A stretch of DNA of 64,000 nt from Bog-756 sp963777665 (GTDB lineage: Bacteria > Actinomycetota > Acidimicrobiia > Acidimicrobiales > RAAP-2). Of the stretch, positions 26,427 to 37,418 are shown one piece after another. Each line of letters starts with the position of its first letter. Positions within the stretch are counted from its first letter, which is position 1. The notes under the pieces are model-generated. The model was given only the letters and a program-made list of their open reading frames with translations. It was not told the origin of the DNA and made no database searches. A program made the translations under genes and the position numbers. Location of the stretch: assembly GCA_963777665.1 (NCBI GenBank), contig CAVZRJ010000003.1, positions 124,001 to 188,000 on the forward strand, read 5' to 3'.

Positions 26427-28284
26427 GTGGCCGACGGATCCGAGGACCTTCCGTACCAGTCCCTCTACCGACGGTTCCGCCCGTCGACCTTCGCCGAGGT
26501 CCGTGGTCAGGATCATGTCGTCCTGGCCCTGCGCAACGCTGTCCGCGACGGTCGGGTGGCCCACGCCTACCTGTTCAGTGGCCCCCGGGGGACCGGCAAG
26601 ACCTCCACCGCCCGCATCCTGGCGAAGGCGCTCAACTGCGCCGACCTCCGCGACGGCGAGCCGTGCGGGGTGTGCCGCGCCCTGTGTCGAGATCGCCCGC
26701 GGGACCTCGCTCGATGTCCATGAGCTCGATGCCGCCTCCAACAACGGGGTCGATGCGATGCGAGACCTGGTCTCGCGGGCCGCACTCGGATCTCCCGGCC
26801 GGCAGAAGGTCTACATCGTCGACGAGGTCCACATGCTGTCCAACGCCGCCTCCAACGCGCTGTTGAAGACCCTGGAGGAGCCACCTCCCCACGTGGTCTT
26901 CGTGCTGGCCACGACCGATCAGCAGAAGGTCCTCCCGACCATCCGCAGCCGCACCCAGCACTACGAGTTCCACCTCCTGGGTCCGGACACCCTGACCGAG
27001 CTGCTCTCCCAGGTCCGGCGCGACGCGCACCTCGACGTCGGGGACGACGCACTGGACCTGGCGGTCCGCCGCGGTCGGGGGTCGGCCCGGGACGCCCTCT
27101 CGGTGCTCGACCAGGTCGTGGCGTCCGACGCCGTCGACGACGACCTGCCCGAGCTGGACGAGGTGGTCGAGGCCCTGGCCGAGCGTGACGTGGGCCGGGC
27201 CCTGGTTGCCGTGGCCCGCCTGACCGGGGTCGGCTTCAGCCCCCAGCAGCTCACCGTCGACCTGGTCGACCATCTCCGTCAGGGGTTCCTGGCCCTCGTA
27301 GCTCCGGAGCTGGTCACCGTGTCGGGTGCGGAGCGGGATGCGCTGGCGTCCCAGGCGTCCCGGGTGGGCCTTGCCCCCCTCGTCCAGGCCATGGAGCTGC
27401 TCGGTCTGGCCCAGGTGGCCATGCGCGACGCACCCGACCCGAGGGTCACCCTCGAAGTGGCGCTGGTCAGGCTCGCCCACCCCGAAGCGGACGACTCGCC
27501 ACCCGCCCTGCTGGCCCGCATCGAGCGGCTCGAGTCCGACCGGGGGGCGGCCGCCGGGGAGGCGGCGTCGGCTCCGTCACAACCTGCCGCGCACCCGGTG
27601 GAGTCGGTCGAGCCGGGGCCGACCGGGCCGGGGCCGACCGGGCCGCGTCGAACGCTCGGTGCCGTGCGGAGGCAGGCAGCGCCTCCCGCCGAGGCGCCTC
27701 AACAGGCGGTGCCGGCCCAGCCGCCCGCCGCTGCGCCGGCCACGCCGCCGCCTCCGGACCGCGAGGCCCCGGCCGCGACCGCCGCGTTCCCGACTCGTGA
27801 CGAACTCGTGCAGGCCTGGGGGGATCAGGTGATCGGCCGGCTCCGTCCGAAGGCCAAGGCCCTCTACCAGGCCGGTCGGTTCATCGGGGTCGACGGTGAG
27901 CGGGCCCGGTTCGGTCTACCCAACGAGACCCATTGCAGCCGGTGTGCGGAGATGCAGGACGAGGTGGAGGCTGCACTCGGTGAGTGCTTCGGCCGTCCGG
28001 TCGGCCTGGAGCTGGTGGTGGAAGCCGGGGCCGGTGAGCCCGACGCCGCCGCCGGCACACCCCCGGGCCCGGATGCCATCGCCCCGGTCGACCCGCCGGC
28101 GCGGCCCCCGGCCAGACCGGCGCCGCGGACCCCTGCCGCAGTTGCAACCCGGGCCCCCGACCCCGATCCCGACGAGCACGACCTCTCGGCCTTCGACGAG
28201 GCCGGAACCGAGGTGGCCGAGTTCGACAACTCGGCCGAGGCGCGGGTCCTGCACGCCTTTCCCGGTGCCGAGGAGGTCGAGTAG
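26427..28284 (+). CDS. dnaX: DNA polymerase III subunit tau/gamma (one-base frameshift in this sequence)
   Basis: GTG 26427 starts a clamp-loader ATPase: YQSLYRRFRPSTFAEVRGQ, Walker A SGPRGTGKTSTAR, Walker B VYIVDEVHMLS, sensor 1 LATTDQQKVLPTIRSR. Within the zinc motif the frame shifts at the CCC of 26680-26682. Dropping one C restores CX8CGVCRAC followed by VEIARGTSLDVHELDAASN in the other frame and yields 618 residues. The extra base is therefore most likely an error or a very recent mutation. The C-terminal half is Pro/Ala-rich with a conserved tau-like segment (about 450-530). recR follows directly at the stop, and no ybaB/ebfC gene lies between. Confidence 0.93.
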
Positions 28285-28891
28285 GTGGCCATCTTCTCCG
28301 GGCCGCTGCAGGCCCTCATCGACGAGTTGGGCCGCCTGCCCGGGGTCGGCCCCAAGTCCGCCCAGCGGATCACCTTCCACCTGCTCAAGGTGGCCCCCGA
28401 GGACGCACTGCGGCTGGCGGAGGCCATCATCGCGGTCAAGGAGCGGATCACCCTGTGCACCCGCTGCTTCAACGTGGCCGAGGGCGGGCTGTGCGCGATC
28501 TGCCTCGACGACCGCCGCGACGGGTCCTCGGTCTGTGTGGTCGAGGACCCCCGGGACATCGTCTCGGTCGAGAAGACCGGCGAGTTCTCGGGGATGTACC
28601 ACGTCCTCCAGGGGGCGCTCAACCCGATCGAGGGCATCGGCCCCGACCAGCTCCGGGTGCGCGAACTGCTCGGGGCGCGTCGAGACCGAGGGCATCACCG
28701 AGGTCATCCTCTGCACCAATCCCAACCTCGAGGGCGAGGCCACGGCCATGTACCTCGCCCGGCTCCTCAAGCCGATGGGGCTGTCCGTGACCCGCATCGC
28801 GAGCGGCCTGCCGGTCGGGGGCGACCTCGAGTACGCCGACGAGCTGACCCTCGGGCGGGCGCTCGAGGGACGGCGCGAGGTCGACGCCTGA
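28285..28891 (+). CDS. recR: Recombination protein RecR (one-base frameshift in this sequence)
   Basis: GTG 28285 immediately follows the dnaX stop. The N-terminus has the helix-hairpin-helix LPGVGPKSAQRITFHLL, then a zinc finger CTRCFNVAEGGLCAICLD, then the start of a Toprim domain, SVCVVEDPRDI. At the GGGG of 28672-28675 the frame breaks. Removing one G continues as GRVETEGITEVILCTNPNL and ends ADELTLGRALEGRREV, a complete 201-residue RecR. The protein works with RecF/RecO in loading RecA at gaps. The break looks like a consensus error rather than decay because everything downstream is conserved. Confidence 0.93.
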
Positions 28892-28949
28892 CGGTCCGGG
28901 CCCGCGACGGGATGGGCACCGGACCGGTTGTGTGGTGCACGATGAGGGG

Positions 28950-29540
28950 ATGGCGAGCCACCCGGAAGCGCACGTCCGGCTCCTGTGGCTCCTGAGGCAC
29001 GGGAAGGCGGCGTCGGACGCGCCGCGAGGTGCTGGTGACCGCGAGCGTCCGCTGACCGCGCGTGGCCGGCGCGACGCGACCGCGCTCGGAAAGCGTCTGG
29101 CCGGCGAGGACCCACCCCTCGGCATCCCCGGGGGGCGCCGGCCCGACCTGGCGGTCTGTTCGTCCGCGGTGCGGACCCGCCAGACTGCCGACCTGGTCAT
29201 CGGGGAGCTGGGCAACCGGGTTCCCCTCGACTCCTTCCGCTCCCTCTACGATGCCGGGACGGAGACCGTGCTCGGCTACGTGCGCGAGTTCGACGACGGA
29301 GTGCGCTCGGCCCTGATCGTCGGCCACAATCCGACGATGTACCGGCTGGTCTGGGAGCTCCTGGGTCCGGACGGGGACGACCGGTCGGAGACGGCTGACG
29401 GGCGACCGGGGCGCGACCACCTCGAGGAAGCCGGGTTCCCGACCTGCGCGCTCGGCGTGCTGGCCCTCGACGTGGACTCGTGGGAGGACGTCGACGGTGG
29501 CTGCGGCACGCTCGTCGGCCTGTTCGCGCCGCCCTACTGA
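28950..29540 (+). CDS. SixA-like histidine phosphatase
   Basis: This is a roughly 196-residue histidine-phosphatase superfamily protein. The catalytic LLRHGKA motif lies near the N-terminus, a second conserved arginine region reads SSAVRTRQTA, and a C-terminal VGHNPTM supplies the second catalytic histidine. This matches SixA/phosphohistidine phosphatases. ATG 28950 is chosen because it places RHG at the usual distance; GTG 28932 is possible. The substrate, a phosphoprotein or a small molecule, is not evident. Confidence 0.88.
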   Translation: MASHPEAHVRLLWLLRHGKAASDAPRGAGDRERPLTARGRRDATALGKRLAGEDPPLGIPGGRRPDLAVCSSAVRTRQTADLVIGELGNRVPLDSFRSLYDAGTETVLGYVREFDDGVRSALIVGHNPTMYRLVWELLGPDGDDRSETADGRPGRDHLEEAGFPTCALGVLALDVDSWEDVDGGCGTLVGLFAPPY

Positions 29541-29574
29541 CGACCGGCGGGTCGTGCCGGGTGCCCGACCCGGG

Positions 29575-30762
<1,188 letters not shown>

Positions 30763-30915
30763 GACAACCTCCACGGCCTGGTGGCCGGTTCAGGCGGCGT
30801 TCCCCCCGAGGGCCCGCCACGACGACAGGTAGCCATGATACGGCGTCCCCGGTCCGGTCCACCACACGGCCCCGGCCCGGTGGGTCCTCCGGCCGGCGGA
30901 CTATCCTCGCCTCCC

Positions 30916-32256
30916 ATGCAAGAGCTCCTGACGGCGATCCTGGCCGGCGCGTCCGGCGACGAGATCGGCGCTCTCCGCCTCCCCGAGTCCTACCGGGCCG
31001 CCTACGTGCGCCGCGACGAGATCGGCATGTTCGACGGCCTCGCCTCCGAGGACAAGGACCCGAGGAAGTCCCTCCACGTCGGTGAGGTGGCCGTGCCGGA
31101 GCTCGCGCCCGACGAGGCCTTCGTTGCGGTGATGGCCAGTTCGATCAACTTCAACACCGTGTGGACCTCGATCTTCGAGCCGCTGCCCACGTTCGGCTTC
31201 CTCGACCGCCTGGGCAGGGAGGGCATCTGGGGGGCCCGACACGCGCTCGACTACCACGTCGTGGGCTCGGATGCATCGGCCGTCGTGGTCCGGGTCGGCT
31301 CGGCCGTCCGGAACTGGCGGCCCGGCGACAAGGTGACCGTGCACTGCAACTACGTCGACGATCAGAGCCCGTCCGCTCACGACGACTCCATGCTGGCCGA
31401 CAACCAGCGGATCTGGGGGTTCGAGACCAACTTCGGCGGGCTCGCCGACCTGGCCGTGGTCAAGGCCAACCAGCTCATGCCGAAGCCGACCCATCTCAGC
31501 TGGGAGGAGGCGGCGGTCAACGCCCTCTGCAACTCGACCTCCTACCGCATGCTGGTCTCGAAGAACGGCGCGTCGATCAAACAGGGTGAGCGGGTGCTGG
31601 TGTGGGGAGCCTCGGGCGGGCTCGGCGCCTTCGCTGTCCAGTACGCCCTCAACGGAGGCGCCATCCCGGTCGGCGTGGTCTCGTCGCAGTCCAAGGTGGA
31701 CCTGCTCCACGATCTCGGGGTCGAGGCGGTCATCGACCGTAAGGCCGCCGGCTACCGGTTCTGGAAGGACGAGCACACCCAGGACGAGTCCGAGTGGCGC
31801 CGGCTGGGCAAGGACATCCGCTCCCTGGTCGGCGACGACGTCGACATCGTCTTCGAGCACCCGGGGCGCCAGACCATGGGTGCGTCGGTCTTCGCGGCCA
31901 AGCGGGGCGGCACCATCATGACCTGCGCGGCGACTTCGGGGTACATGATCGAGTACGACAACCGCCACCTCTGGATGAAACTGAAGACGATCAAGGGCTC
32001 GCACTTCGCCAACTACCGGGAGGCGTGGGACGCCAACCAGCTGGTCTGCGAGGGCAGGATCCTGCCGCCGCTGTCGGCCGTGCACACCCTGGAGCATGTG
32101 GGCGACGCCGCCTACCAGGTCCACCGGAACCTGCACGAGGGCAAGATCGGCGTCCTGTGCCTGGCTCCTGAGGAGGGTCTCGGCATCGACGACCCCGATC
32201 TGCGGGCCGCGGTCGGCGAGGACCGGATCACCCTCTTCCGGAGGCACGGGGCATGA
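30916..32256 (+). CDS. ccr: Crotonyl-CoA carboxylase/reductase
   Basis: This 446-residue MDR enzyme starts at ATG 30916. It is longer than ordinary enoyl reductases and has the Ccr N-terminal extension (MQELLTAILAG; LPESYRAAYVRRDE). Diagnostic segments are ASSINFNTVWTSIFEP, IWGFETNFGG, the nucleotide turn VWGASGGLGAFAVQYA and GSHFANYREA. The Asn, Phe-Glu and His in these segments sit where CO2-binding residues have been described for Ccr. It would reductively carboxylate crotonyl-CoA to ethylmalonyl-CoA with NADPH. The ATGA overlap with the epimerase gene supports an operon. Confidence 0.93.
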   Translation: MQELLTAILAGASGDEIGALRLPESYRAAYVRRDEIGMFDGLASEDKDPRKSLHVGEVAVPELAPDEAFVAVMASSINFNTVWTSIFEPLPTFGFLDRLGREGIWGARHALDYHVVGSDASAVVVRVGSAVRNWRPGDKVTVHCNYVDDQSPSAHDDSMLADNQRIWGFETNFGGLADLAVVKANQLMPKPTHLSWEEAAVNALCNSTSYRMLVSKNGASIKQGERVLVWGASGGLGAFAVQYALNGGAIPVGVVSSQSKVDLLHDLGVEAVIDRKAAGYRFWKDEHTQDESEWRRLGKDIRSLVGDDVDIVFEHPGRQTMGASVFAAKRGGTIMTCAATSGYMIEYDNRHLWMKLKTIKGSHFANYREAWDANQLVCEGRILPPLSAVHTLEHVGDAAYQVHRNLHEGKIGVLCLAPEEGLGIDDPDLRAAVGEDRITLFRRHGA

Positions 32257-32663
32257 CCGAGCCGCTGCTGACCGCGCTCGACCACGTGGGCATCGCGGTC
32301 GACGACCTCGACGCGGCCGTCGCCTACTACGCCGACACCTTCGGGGCCGTGGTCACCCACCGCGAGCGGATCGACTCCGACGGGGTGGAGGAGGCGCTGC
32401 TCAAGGTGGCCGACAGCTACATCCAGCTGCTCACCCCGACCCGGGACGACTCACCGGTCGCCGCTTTCCTGCACAAGCGCGGTCAGGGCATCCATCACGT
32501 CGGCTACCGGGTGGCGGACTGCGCGGTGGCCCTCCAGTCGGTCAAGGACCACGGGGGCCAGGTCATCGACCCGGAGCCCCGACCGGGGTCGCGGGGGACG
32601 ACGGTCGCCTTCGTCCACCCGAAGGGTGCGTTCGGCACGCTGATCGAGTTGGTCCAGGAGTAG
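32253..32663 (+). CDS. Methylmalonyl/ethylmalonyl-CoA epimerase
   Basis: This 136-residue glyoxalase-fold protein starts at ATG 32253, overlapping the ccr stop. Two beta-alpha-beta-beta-beta modules supply metal ligands: His in LDHVGIAVDDL, Gln in YIQLLTP, His in GIHHVGYRV and Glu in TLIELVQE. These fit the epimerase family. It interconverts the 2S and 2R forms of methyl- or ethylmalonyl-CoA, so that carboxylase products can enter the cobalamin mutase encoded just downstream on the other strand. Confidence 0.92.
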   Translation: MTEPLLTALDHVGIAVDDLDAAVAYYADTFGAVVTHRERIDSDGVEEALLKVADSYIQLLTPTRDDSPVAAFLHKRGQGIHHVGYRVADCAVALQSVKDHGGQVIDPEPRPGSRGTTVAFVHPKGAFGTLIELVQE

Positions 32664-32683
32664 TTCCGGTAGCCTCACCCTCC

Positions 32684-34240
32684 ATGGATCACACGATGAC
32701 CCAACGGCTCGAGGAGCTCGCCGAGCGCCGTGAGCTCGCCCGGAACGCGGGATCCGCCCGGGCGGTGGAGAAGCATCACGCCAAGGGCAAGATGACCGCC
32801 CGGGAGCGGATCGACTACCTCCTCGACGACGGTTCGTTCCAGGAGCTCGACATGCTGGCCCGCCACCGAGCGCATGGGATGGGCCTCGAGGAGAACCGGC
32901 CCTACACCGACGGGGTCATCACCGGCTTCGGCACCGTGGACGGCCGGCGGGTGTGCGTGTTCAGCCAGGACTTCACCGTCTTCGGCGGGGCGCTGGGCGA
33001 GGTCTTCGCCGAGAAGATCCACAAGGTCATGGACCTGGCCTCCTCCATCGGGGTGCCGATGATCGGCCTCAACGACGGGGCCGGTGCCCGCATCCAGGAG
33101 GGCGTGGTCTCCCTCCACTCCTACGGAGGCATCTTCCACCGCAACGCCCAGGCCTCCGGTGTGATCCCTCAGATCAGCGTGATCCTGGGTCCGTGCGCCG
33201 GGGGCGCGGTCTACAGCCCGGCCATGACCGACTTCATCTTCATGGTCCAGGGCACCAGCCACATGTTCATCACCGGACCCGACGTGGTGAAGACGGTGAC
33301 CGGCGAGGACGTCACCCTCGAGGAGCTCGGCGGGGCCATGAGCCACGCCACCAAATCGGGTGTGGCCGCCTTCGTGGCACCCGACGAGAAGGCCTGCCTC
33401 GACGACGTCCGCTATCTGCTCAGCTTCCTCCCCTCCAACAACCTCGAAGAGGCGCCCCTTCTGGTCTCGGGAGATGATCCCGAGCGGCTCACCCCCGAAC
33501 TCACGGACCTGATGCCGAACTCGCCCAACCAGCCCTACGACATGAAGAAGGTCATCGAGGCGGTCGTCGACGACGGCGAGTTCTTCGAGGTCAACCACCA
33601 CTGGGCGATGAACCTGGTCTGCGGCTTCGCACGCATCGACGGGCGTTCCGTCGGGATCGTGGGCAACCAGCCCCAGATGCTGGCCGGGGTGCTCAACATC
33701 GACGCCTCCGAGAAGGGGGCCCGGTTCGTCCGCACCTGCGACGCCTTCAACATCCCGCTCATCACCTTCGTCGACGTCCCGGGCTTCATGCCCGGCACCG
33801 ACCAGGAGTACGGGGGGATCATCCGCCACGGGGCGAAGCTCCTCTACGCCTACTGCGAGTCGACCGTCCCGCGGGTCCAGATCATCACCCGCAAGGCCTA
33901 CGGCGGCGCGTACGTGGTCATGAACTCGAAGTCGATCGGTGCCGACCTCGCATTCGCCTGGCCCTCCGCCGAGCTCGCCGTGATGGGTCCCGAAGGCGCC
34001 GTCGAGATCGTCTACCGGAGGGACCTGGCCGAGGCCGAGGATCCGGTGGGCCGCCGCAAGGAGTTGGTCGAGGAGTACACCGAGCGGTATGCGAATCCCT
34101 ATGCGGCGGCCGAGCGCGGCTATGTCGACGACGTGATCGACCCGGCGGAGACCCGGCGGATCCTCGTGCGCAGTCTGCGCCTGCTGGTCTCCAAGCGCGA
34201 GGAGCTGCCCAAGCGCAAGCACGGGAACATGCCGCTGTGA
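32684..34240 (+). CDS. Acyl-CoA carboxylase beta (carboxyltransferase) subunit, propionyl-CoA type
   Basis: This 518-residue carboxyltransferase has the two crotonase-like halves: KGKMTARERIDYLLDDGSF, then GLNDGAGARIQEG with GPCAGGAVYSP. The second half has FVDVPGFMPGTDQEYGGIIRHGAK and ITRKAYGGAYVVMNSK. It transfers CO2 from biotin to acyl-CoA; the biotinylated alpha subunit is not in this window. The residue that helps set substrate choice in Streptomyces PccB/AccB (Asp or Ile in GGAY.VM) is Val here. Gene context favours propionyl-CoA. An epsilon-like gene overlaps its stop. Confidence 0.92.
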   Translation: MDHTMTQRLEELAERRELARNAGSARAVEKHHAKGKMTARERIDYLLDDGSFQELDMLARHRAHGMGLEENRPYTDGVITGFGTVDGRRVCVFSQDFTVFGGALGEVFAEKIHKVMDLASSIGVPMIGLNDGAGARIQEGVVSLHSYGGIFHRNAQASGVIPQISVILGPCAGGAVYSPAMTDFIFMVQGTSHMFITGPDVVKTVTGEDVTLEELGGAMSHATKSGVAAFVAPDEKACLDDVRYLLSFLPSNNLEEAPLLVSGDDPERLTPELTDLMPNSPNQPYDMKKVIEAVVDDGEFFEVNHHWAMNLVCGFARIDGRSVGIVGNQPQMLAGVLNIDASEKGARFVRTCDAFNIPLITFVDVPGFMPGTDQEYGGIIRHGAKLLYAYCESTVPRVQIITRKAYGGAYVVMNSKSIGADLAFAWPSAELAVMGPEGAVEIVYRRDLAEAEDPVGRRKELVEEYTERYANPYAAAERGYVDDVIDPAETRRILVRSLRLLVSKREELPKRKHGNMPL

Positions 34241-34425
34241 CCGGTCCCCGGCCGATCGACCCCGAGGTGCTCGCCGTTCTGGCCGCAGCCGTCGATCAGG
34301 CCTGGCCGCGCCCGGCCGTCGCGCCACCGCCGCCGGCAACCCGGACCCCGGCGTGGCGGTTCAGCGGCCGGTGGTGGTCGCGTCCCGTACCGAGCCGGCG
34401 GGACCGGCCCTGGTCCGGGGGCTGA
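34237..34425 (+). CDS. Acyl-CoA carboxylase epsilon-like small subunit
   Basis: This 62-residue protein starts at GTG 34237 inside the stop of the beta-subunit gene (GTGA). It shows the epsilon layout: a short helix, DPEVLAVLAAAVDQAW, a Pro/Ala linker, and a basic aromatic end, WRFSGRWWSRP. In actinobacteria such peptides bind and stimulate the carboxyltransferase. Its last 65 bases lie antisense to the end of the mutase gene, so the two transcripts overlap tail-to-tail. Confidence rests on position and layout because the family is weakly conserved. Confidence 0.65.
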   Translation: MTGPRPIDPEVLAVLAAAVDQAWPRPAVAPPPPATRTPAWRFSGRWWSRPVPSRRDRPWSGG

Positions 34426-36423
34426 GCCCCGCGCGGTACTGCTCCACCAGCGCGACCATGTCCTCCATGATCCGTCCGATCTCGAAGTCCTTCGGCGTGT
34501 AGATCCGGGCGACCCCCTTGCCCATGAGGACCTCGGCATCCTCGGGTGGGATGATCCCGCCGACCACCACCGGTGCGTCGACCCCTTCCGCCCGCAGGCG
34601 CTCGACGACCTCTGGGACCAGTTCGAGGTGGCTGCCGGAGAGGATCGAGATACCGACCAGGTCGACGTCCTCATCCCGGGCAGCCGCCGCGATCTCGGCC
34701 GGCGAGAGCCGGATGCCCTGGTAGACGACCTCGAACCCGGCGTCCCGGGCGGCGACCGCGATCTGCTCGGCCCCGTTGGAGTGCCCGTCGAGCCCCGGCT
34801 TGGCCACCAGCAGGCGTGGCGGGCTCCCGTCCCGTTCACCGAGCGCGCGGGACCGGGCGAGCACGTCCCGGAAGGCCGCTCCGCGGTGGCCGACACCCCC
34901 GCCGACCCCGGTCGGAGCCCGGTACTCACCGAAGACCTCGCGCAGCGTCCCGGCCCACTCGCCGGTGGTGCCGCCGGCGTGGGCCAGGGCGATGGTGGCG
35001 GGCATGATGTTGTCGGTTCCCGCGGCCGCGGTGCGCAGCGCGTCGAGCGCCCGTTCGACCGCGGCACCGTCCCGCTTCTCCCGCCAGGCCGCCACGTCGG
35101 CGCGCAGCTCGGATTCGACCGCCGGGTCGACCCGGAGGATCGACCCCTCCCCGCTGGCCGGCGCGAGGGGGAGTCGGCCGTCTCGGTGAAGCAGTTGACC
35201 CCGACCACCCGCAGGTCGCCCGACTCGATTCGCCGGACCCGCTCCGCCTGGCTGGCGACGAGTCGGGCCTTGAGCTCGTCGATGGCCTCGAAGGCGCCAC
35301 CCAGGGAGAGCACGTCCTCGAGCTCGGCCCAGGAGGCATCGGCCACCTCGGCCGTCTTCTTCTCGATGACCACCGAGCCGTCGAGGATGTCGCCGTACTC
35401 GAGCAGGTCGGTCTCGTTGGCCAGGATCTGCTGGATGCGCAGCGACCATTGCTGGTCCCAGGGCCTGGGGAGCCCGAGCGCCTCGTTCCAGGCGGGGAGC
35501 TGCAGGGCGCGGGCCCTGGCATTCCGGGACAGGGTGACCCCGAGCGCCTCGAGCGTGATGCGGGGCACGTTGTTCTCCGGTTGGGCCTCGGTGAGCCCGA
35601 GCGAGTTGACCTGGACCCCGTAGCGCATGCGCCGGAGCTTGGGGTCGGTCACGCCGTAGCGCTCTGCGCAGATCCGGTCCCAGAGCGCGGTGAACGCGCG
35701 CATCTTGCAGGTCTCCTCGACGAAGCGGACCCCCGCGTTGACGAAGAAGGAGATCCGCCCGACCACCGCGGGGAACGCTTCGGTCGAGGTCTGTCCCGAG
35801 TCGCGCACCGCGTCCAGGATCCCGATGGCGGTGGCCAGCGCGTAGGCCACCTCCTGATGGGGGGTGGCCCCCGCCTCCTGGAGGTGGTAGCTGCAGACGT
35901 TGATCGGGTTCCACTTCGGGACGTTGCGGACCGTGTAGGCGATGGTGTCCACGGTGAGCCGCCGGCTCGGGATGGGGGGGAAGATGAACGTCCCCCGCGA
36001 CAGGTACTCCTTCACGATGTCGTTCTGGGTGGTGCCCGACAGCACGCGGGGGTCGACGCCGTGATCCTCGGCGTTGGCGATGTAGAGGCCGAGCAGCCAC
36101 GCCGCGGTGGCGTTGATGGTCATCGAGGTGTTCATCGACTCGACCGGGATGCCGTCGAGCAGCTCCGCCATGTGGCCGAGGTGGGCTACCGGCACCCCGA
36201 CCTTGCCGACCTCGCCGGCCGCTGCCGGATCGTCAGGGTCGTACCCGATCTGGGTGGGCAGATCGAAGGCGATCGAGAGGCCGGTCTGCCCCCTGGCCAG
36301 GTTGGTCCGGTACAGCTGGTTGGACGCGGCTGCCGTGGAGTGGCCCGAGTAGGTGCGCATCACCCACGGCTCGTCCCGCACCCGGGCCCCAGCGTCCGGG
36401 TCTGTCCTACCCACCTCGCTCAC
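34361..36423 (-). CDS. ecm: Ethylmalonyl-CoA mutase, B12-dependent (one-base frameshift in this sequence)
   Basis: The protein shows the mutase barrel: VMRTYSGHSTAAASNQLYRTNLARGQTGLS, GYDPDD, MNTSMTINATAAWLLGLY, NVCSYHLQEAGATP, QVNSLGLTEAQPENN (each given in part). A C-terminal B12 domain has KPGLDGHSNGAEQIA, SILSGSH and VVVGGIIPPED. The DGHSNGAEQIA form and single-chain layout fit the MeaA/Ecm group rather than MutB. At 35167-35171 a run of five G (five C in sense) breaks the frame. One more base gives ETADSPLAPASGEGS and a continuous 687-residue protein. GTG 36423 is the chosen start; GTG 36414 is better spaced from a GGAGG. Confidence 0.9.
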
Positions 36424-36487
36424 CCCTCCATTGTGGCGCGCCCGGGCCGGGGGCCACACCCCGGCCGGGGACGAGTCGCCGCCGGCA

Positions 36488-37342
36488 TTATTTCCGGTAG
36501 TCGAGGAAGCCCTGGCCGGACTTGCGGCCCAGCTGCTCGGCGGTGACCATCCGGCGGAGGAGCGGCACCGCCGCGAAGTTCGGGTCGCGGAACTCGGCGT
36601 AGAGGGCGTCCAGGATGGCGAGGGAGGTGTCCAGGCCGACCAGGTCCAGCAGGGCGAACGGGCCCATCGGGAACCCGCAGCCTCCCATCATGGCGGCGTC
36701 GATGTCCTCGATCGAGGCGACCCCCTGCTCGTAGAGGCGCACCGCGTTGTTGAGATAGGGGAAGAGGAGCGCGTTGACGATGAACCCGGCCTGGTCCTTG
36801 ACCTCCACCGGGGTCTTTCCGCAGGCCTCCGCAAAGCTGCGCGCCGCGGCAATGGTCTGGTCGGAGGCGGTCAGCGGCCGGACCACCTCGACGAGGGTCA
36901 TGACGGGCGCCGGATTGAAGAAGTGGATCCCGCAGACCTGCTCCGGACGGCCGGTCTGCATGGCCAGCTCGATGACCGGGAGGGTCGAGGTGTTGGTGGC
37001 CAGGATGGCGTGGTCGTCGGTGATCCGGTCGAGCTCGTTGAAGAGCTCCTTCTTCACGGCCAGGTCCTCGACGACCGACTCGATGACCAGGTCGACGTCC
37101 TTGAGGGCGGCCAGGTCGGAGGTGCCGGTGACCCGGGCCAGGGCCTGGTCCCGCTCCTCCTCGGTCCGTTTGCCCTTTTCGATCTGCCGGTTGAGCGACT
37201 TCTCGAGCGCAGCCAGGGTGGCGTCCGCCGTCGACTGGCTCCTCGAGCGGAGGACTACCTCGAAGCCGTTGACGGCCGCCGATTCGGCGATGCCCGACCC
37301 CATGATCCCCGATCCGACGATTCCGATGCGTTCGATTGACAT
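36488..37342 (-). CDS. 3-hydroxybutyryl-CoA dehydrogenase
   Basis: This 284-residue single-domain-pair dehydrogenase starts at ATG 37342. The NAD(P) site is GIVGSGIMGSGIAESAA. The catalytic residues are in NTSTLPV and GIHFFNPAPVM (His), with a conserved Glu in VVRPL context. The C-terminal dimer domain has KDQAGFIVNALLFPYLNNAV and GFPMGPFALLDLVGLD. It reduces acetoacetyl-CoA to 3-hydroxybutyryl-CoA, the second step towards crotonyl-CoA. It lies upstream of the mutase gene on the same strand. A crotonase for the next step is not in the window. Confidence 0.93.
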   Translation of the reverse strand: MSIERIGIVGSGIMGSGIAESAAVNGFEVVLRSRSQSTADATLAALEKSLNRQIEKGKRTEEERDQALARVTGTSDLAALKDVDLVIESVVEDLAVKKELFNELDRITDDHAILATNTSTLPVIELAMQTGRPEQVCGIHFFNPAPVMTLVEVVRPLTASDQTIAAARSFAEACGKTPVEVKDQAGFIVNALLFPYLNNAVRLYEQGVASIEDIDAAMMGGCGFPMGPFALLDLVGLDTSLAILDALYAEFRDPNFAAVPLLRRMVTAEQLGRKSGQGFLDYRK

Positions 37343-37418
37343 GGGTGGGCATGTTACTGGGGAGTAGGGGGCCGGGTCCCCGCCGCCGCCCGTCGTGGCG
37401 CGCTCTACAGTTGCGCCG

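Noticed and set aside
26677..26690. Programmed frameshift in dnaX making tau and gamma
   Set aside because: The known programmed site is an A-rich slippery heptamer near codon 430. Here the shift lies in the zinc motif and would give a useless short product.
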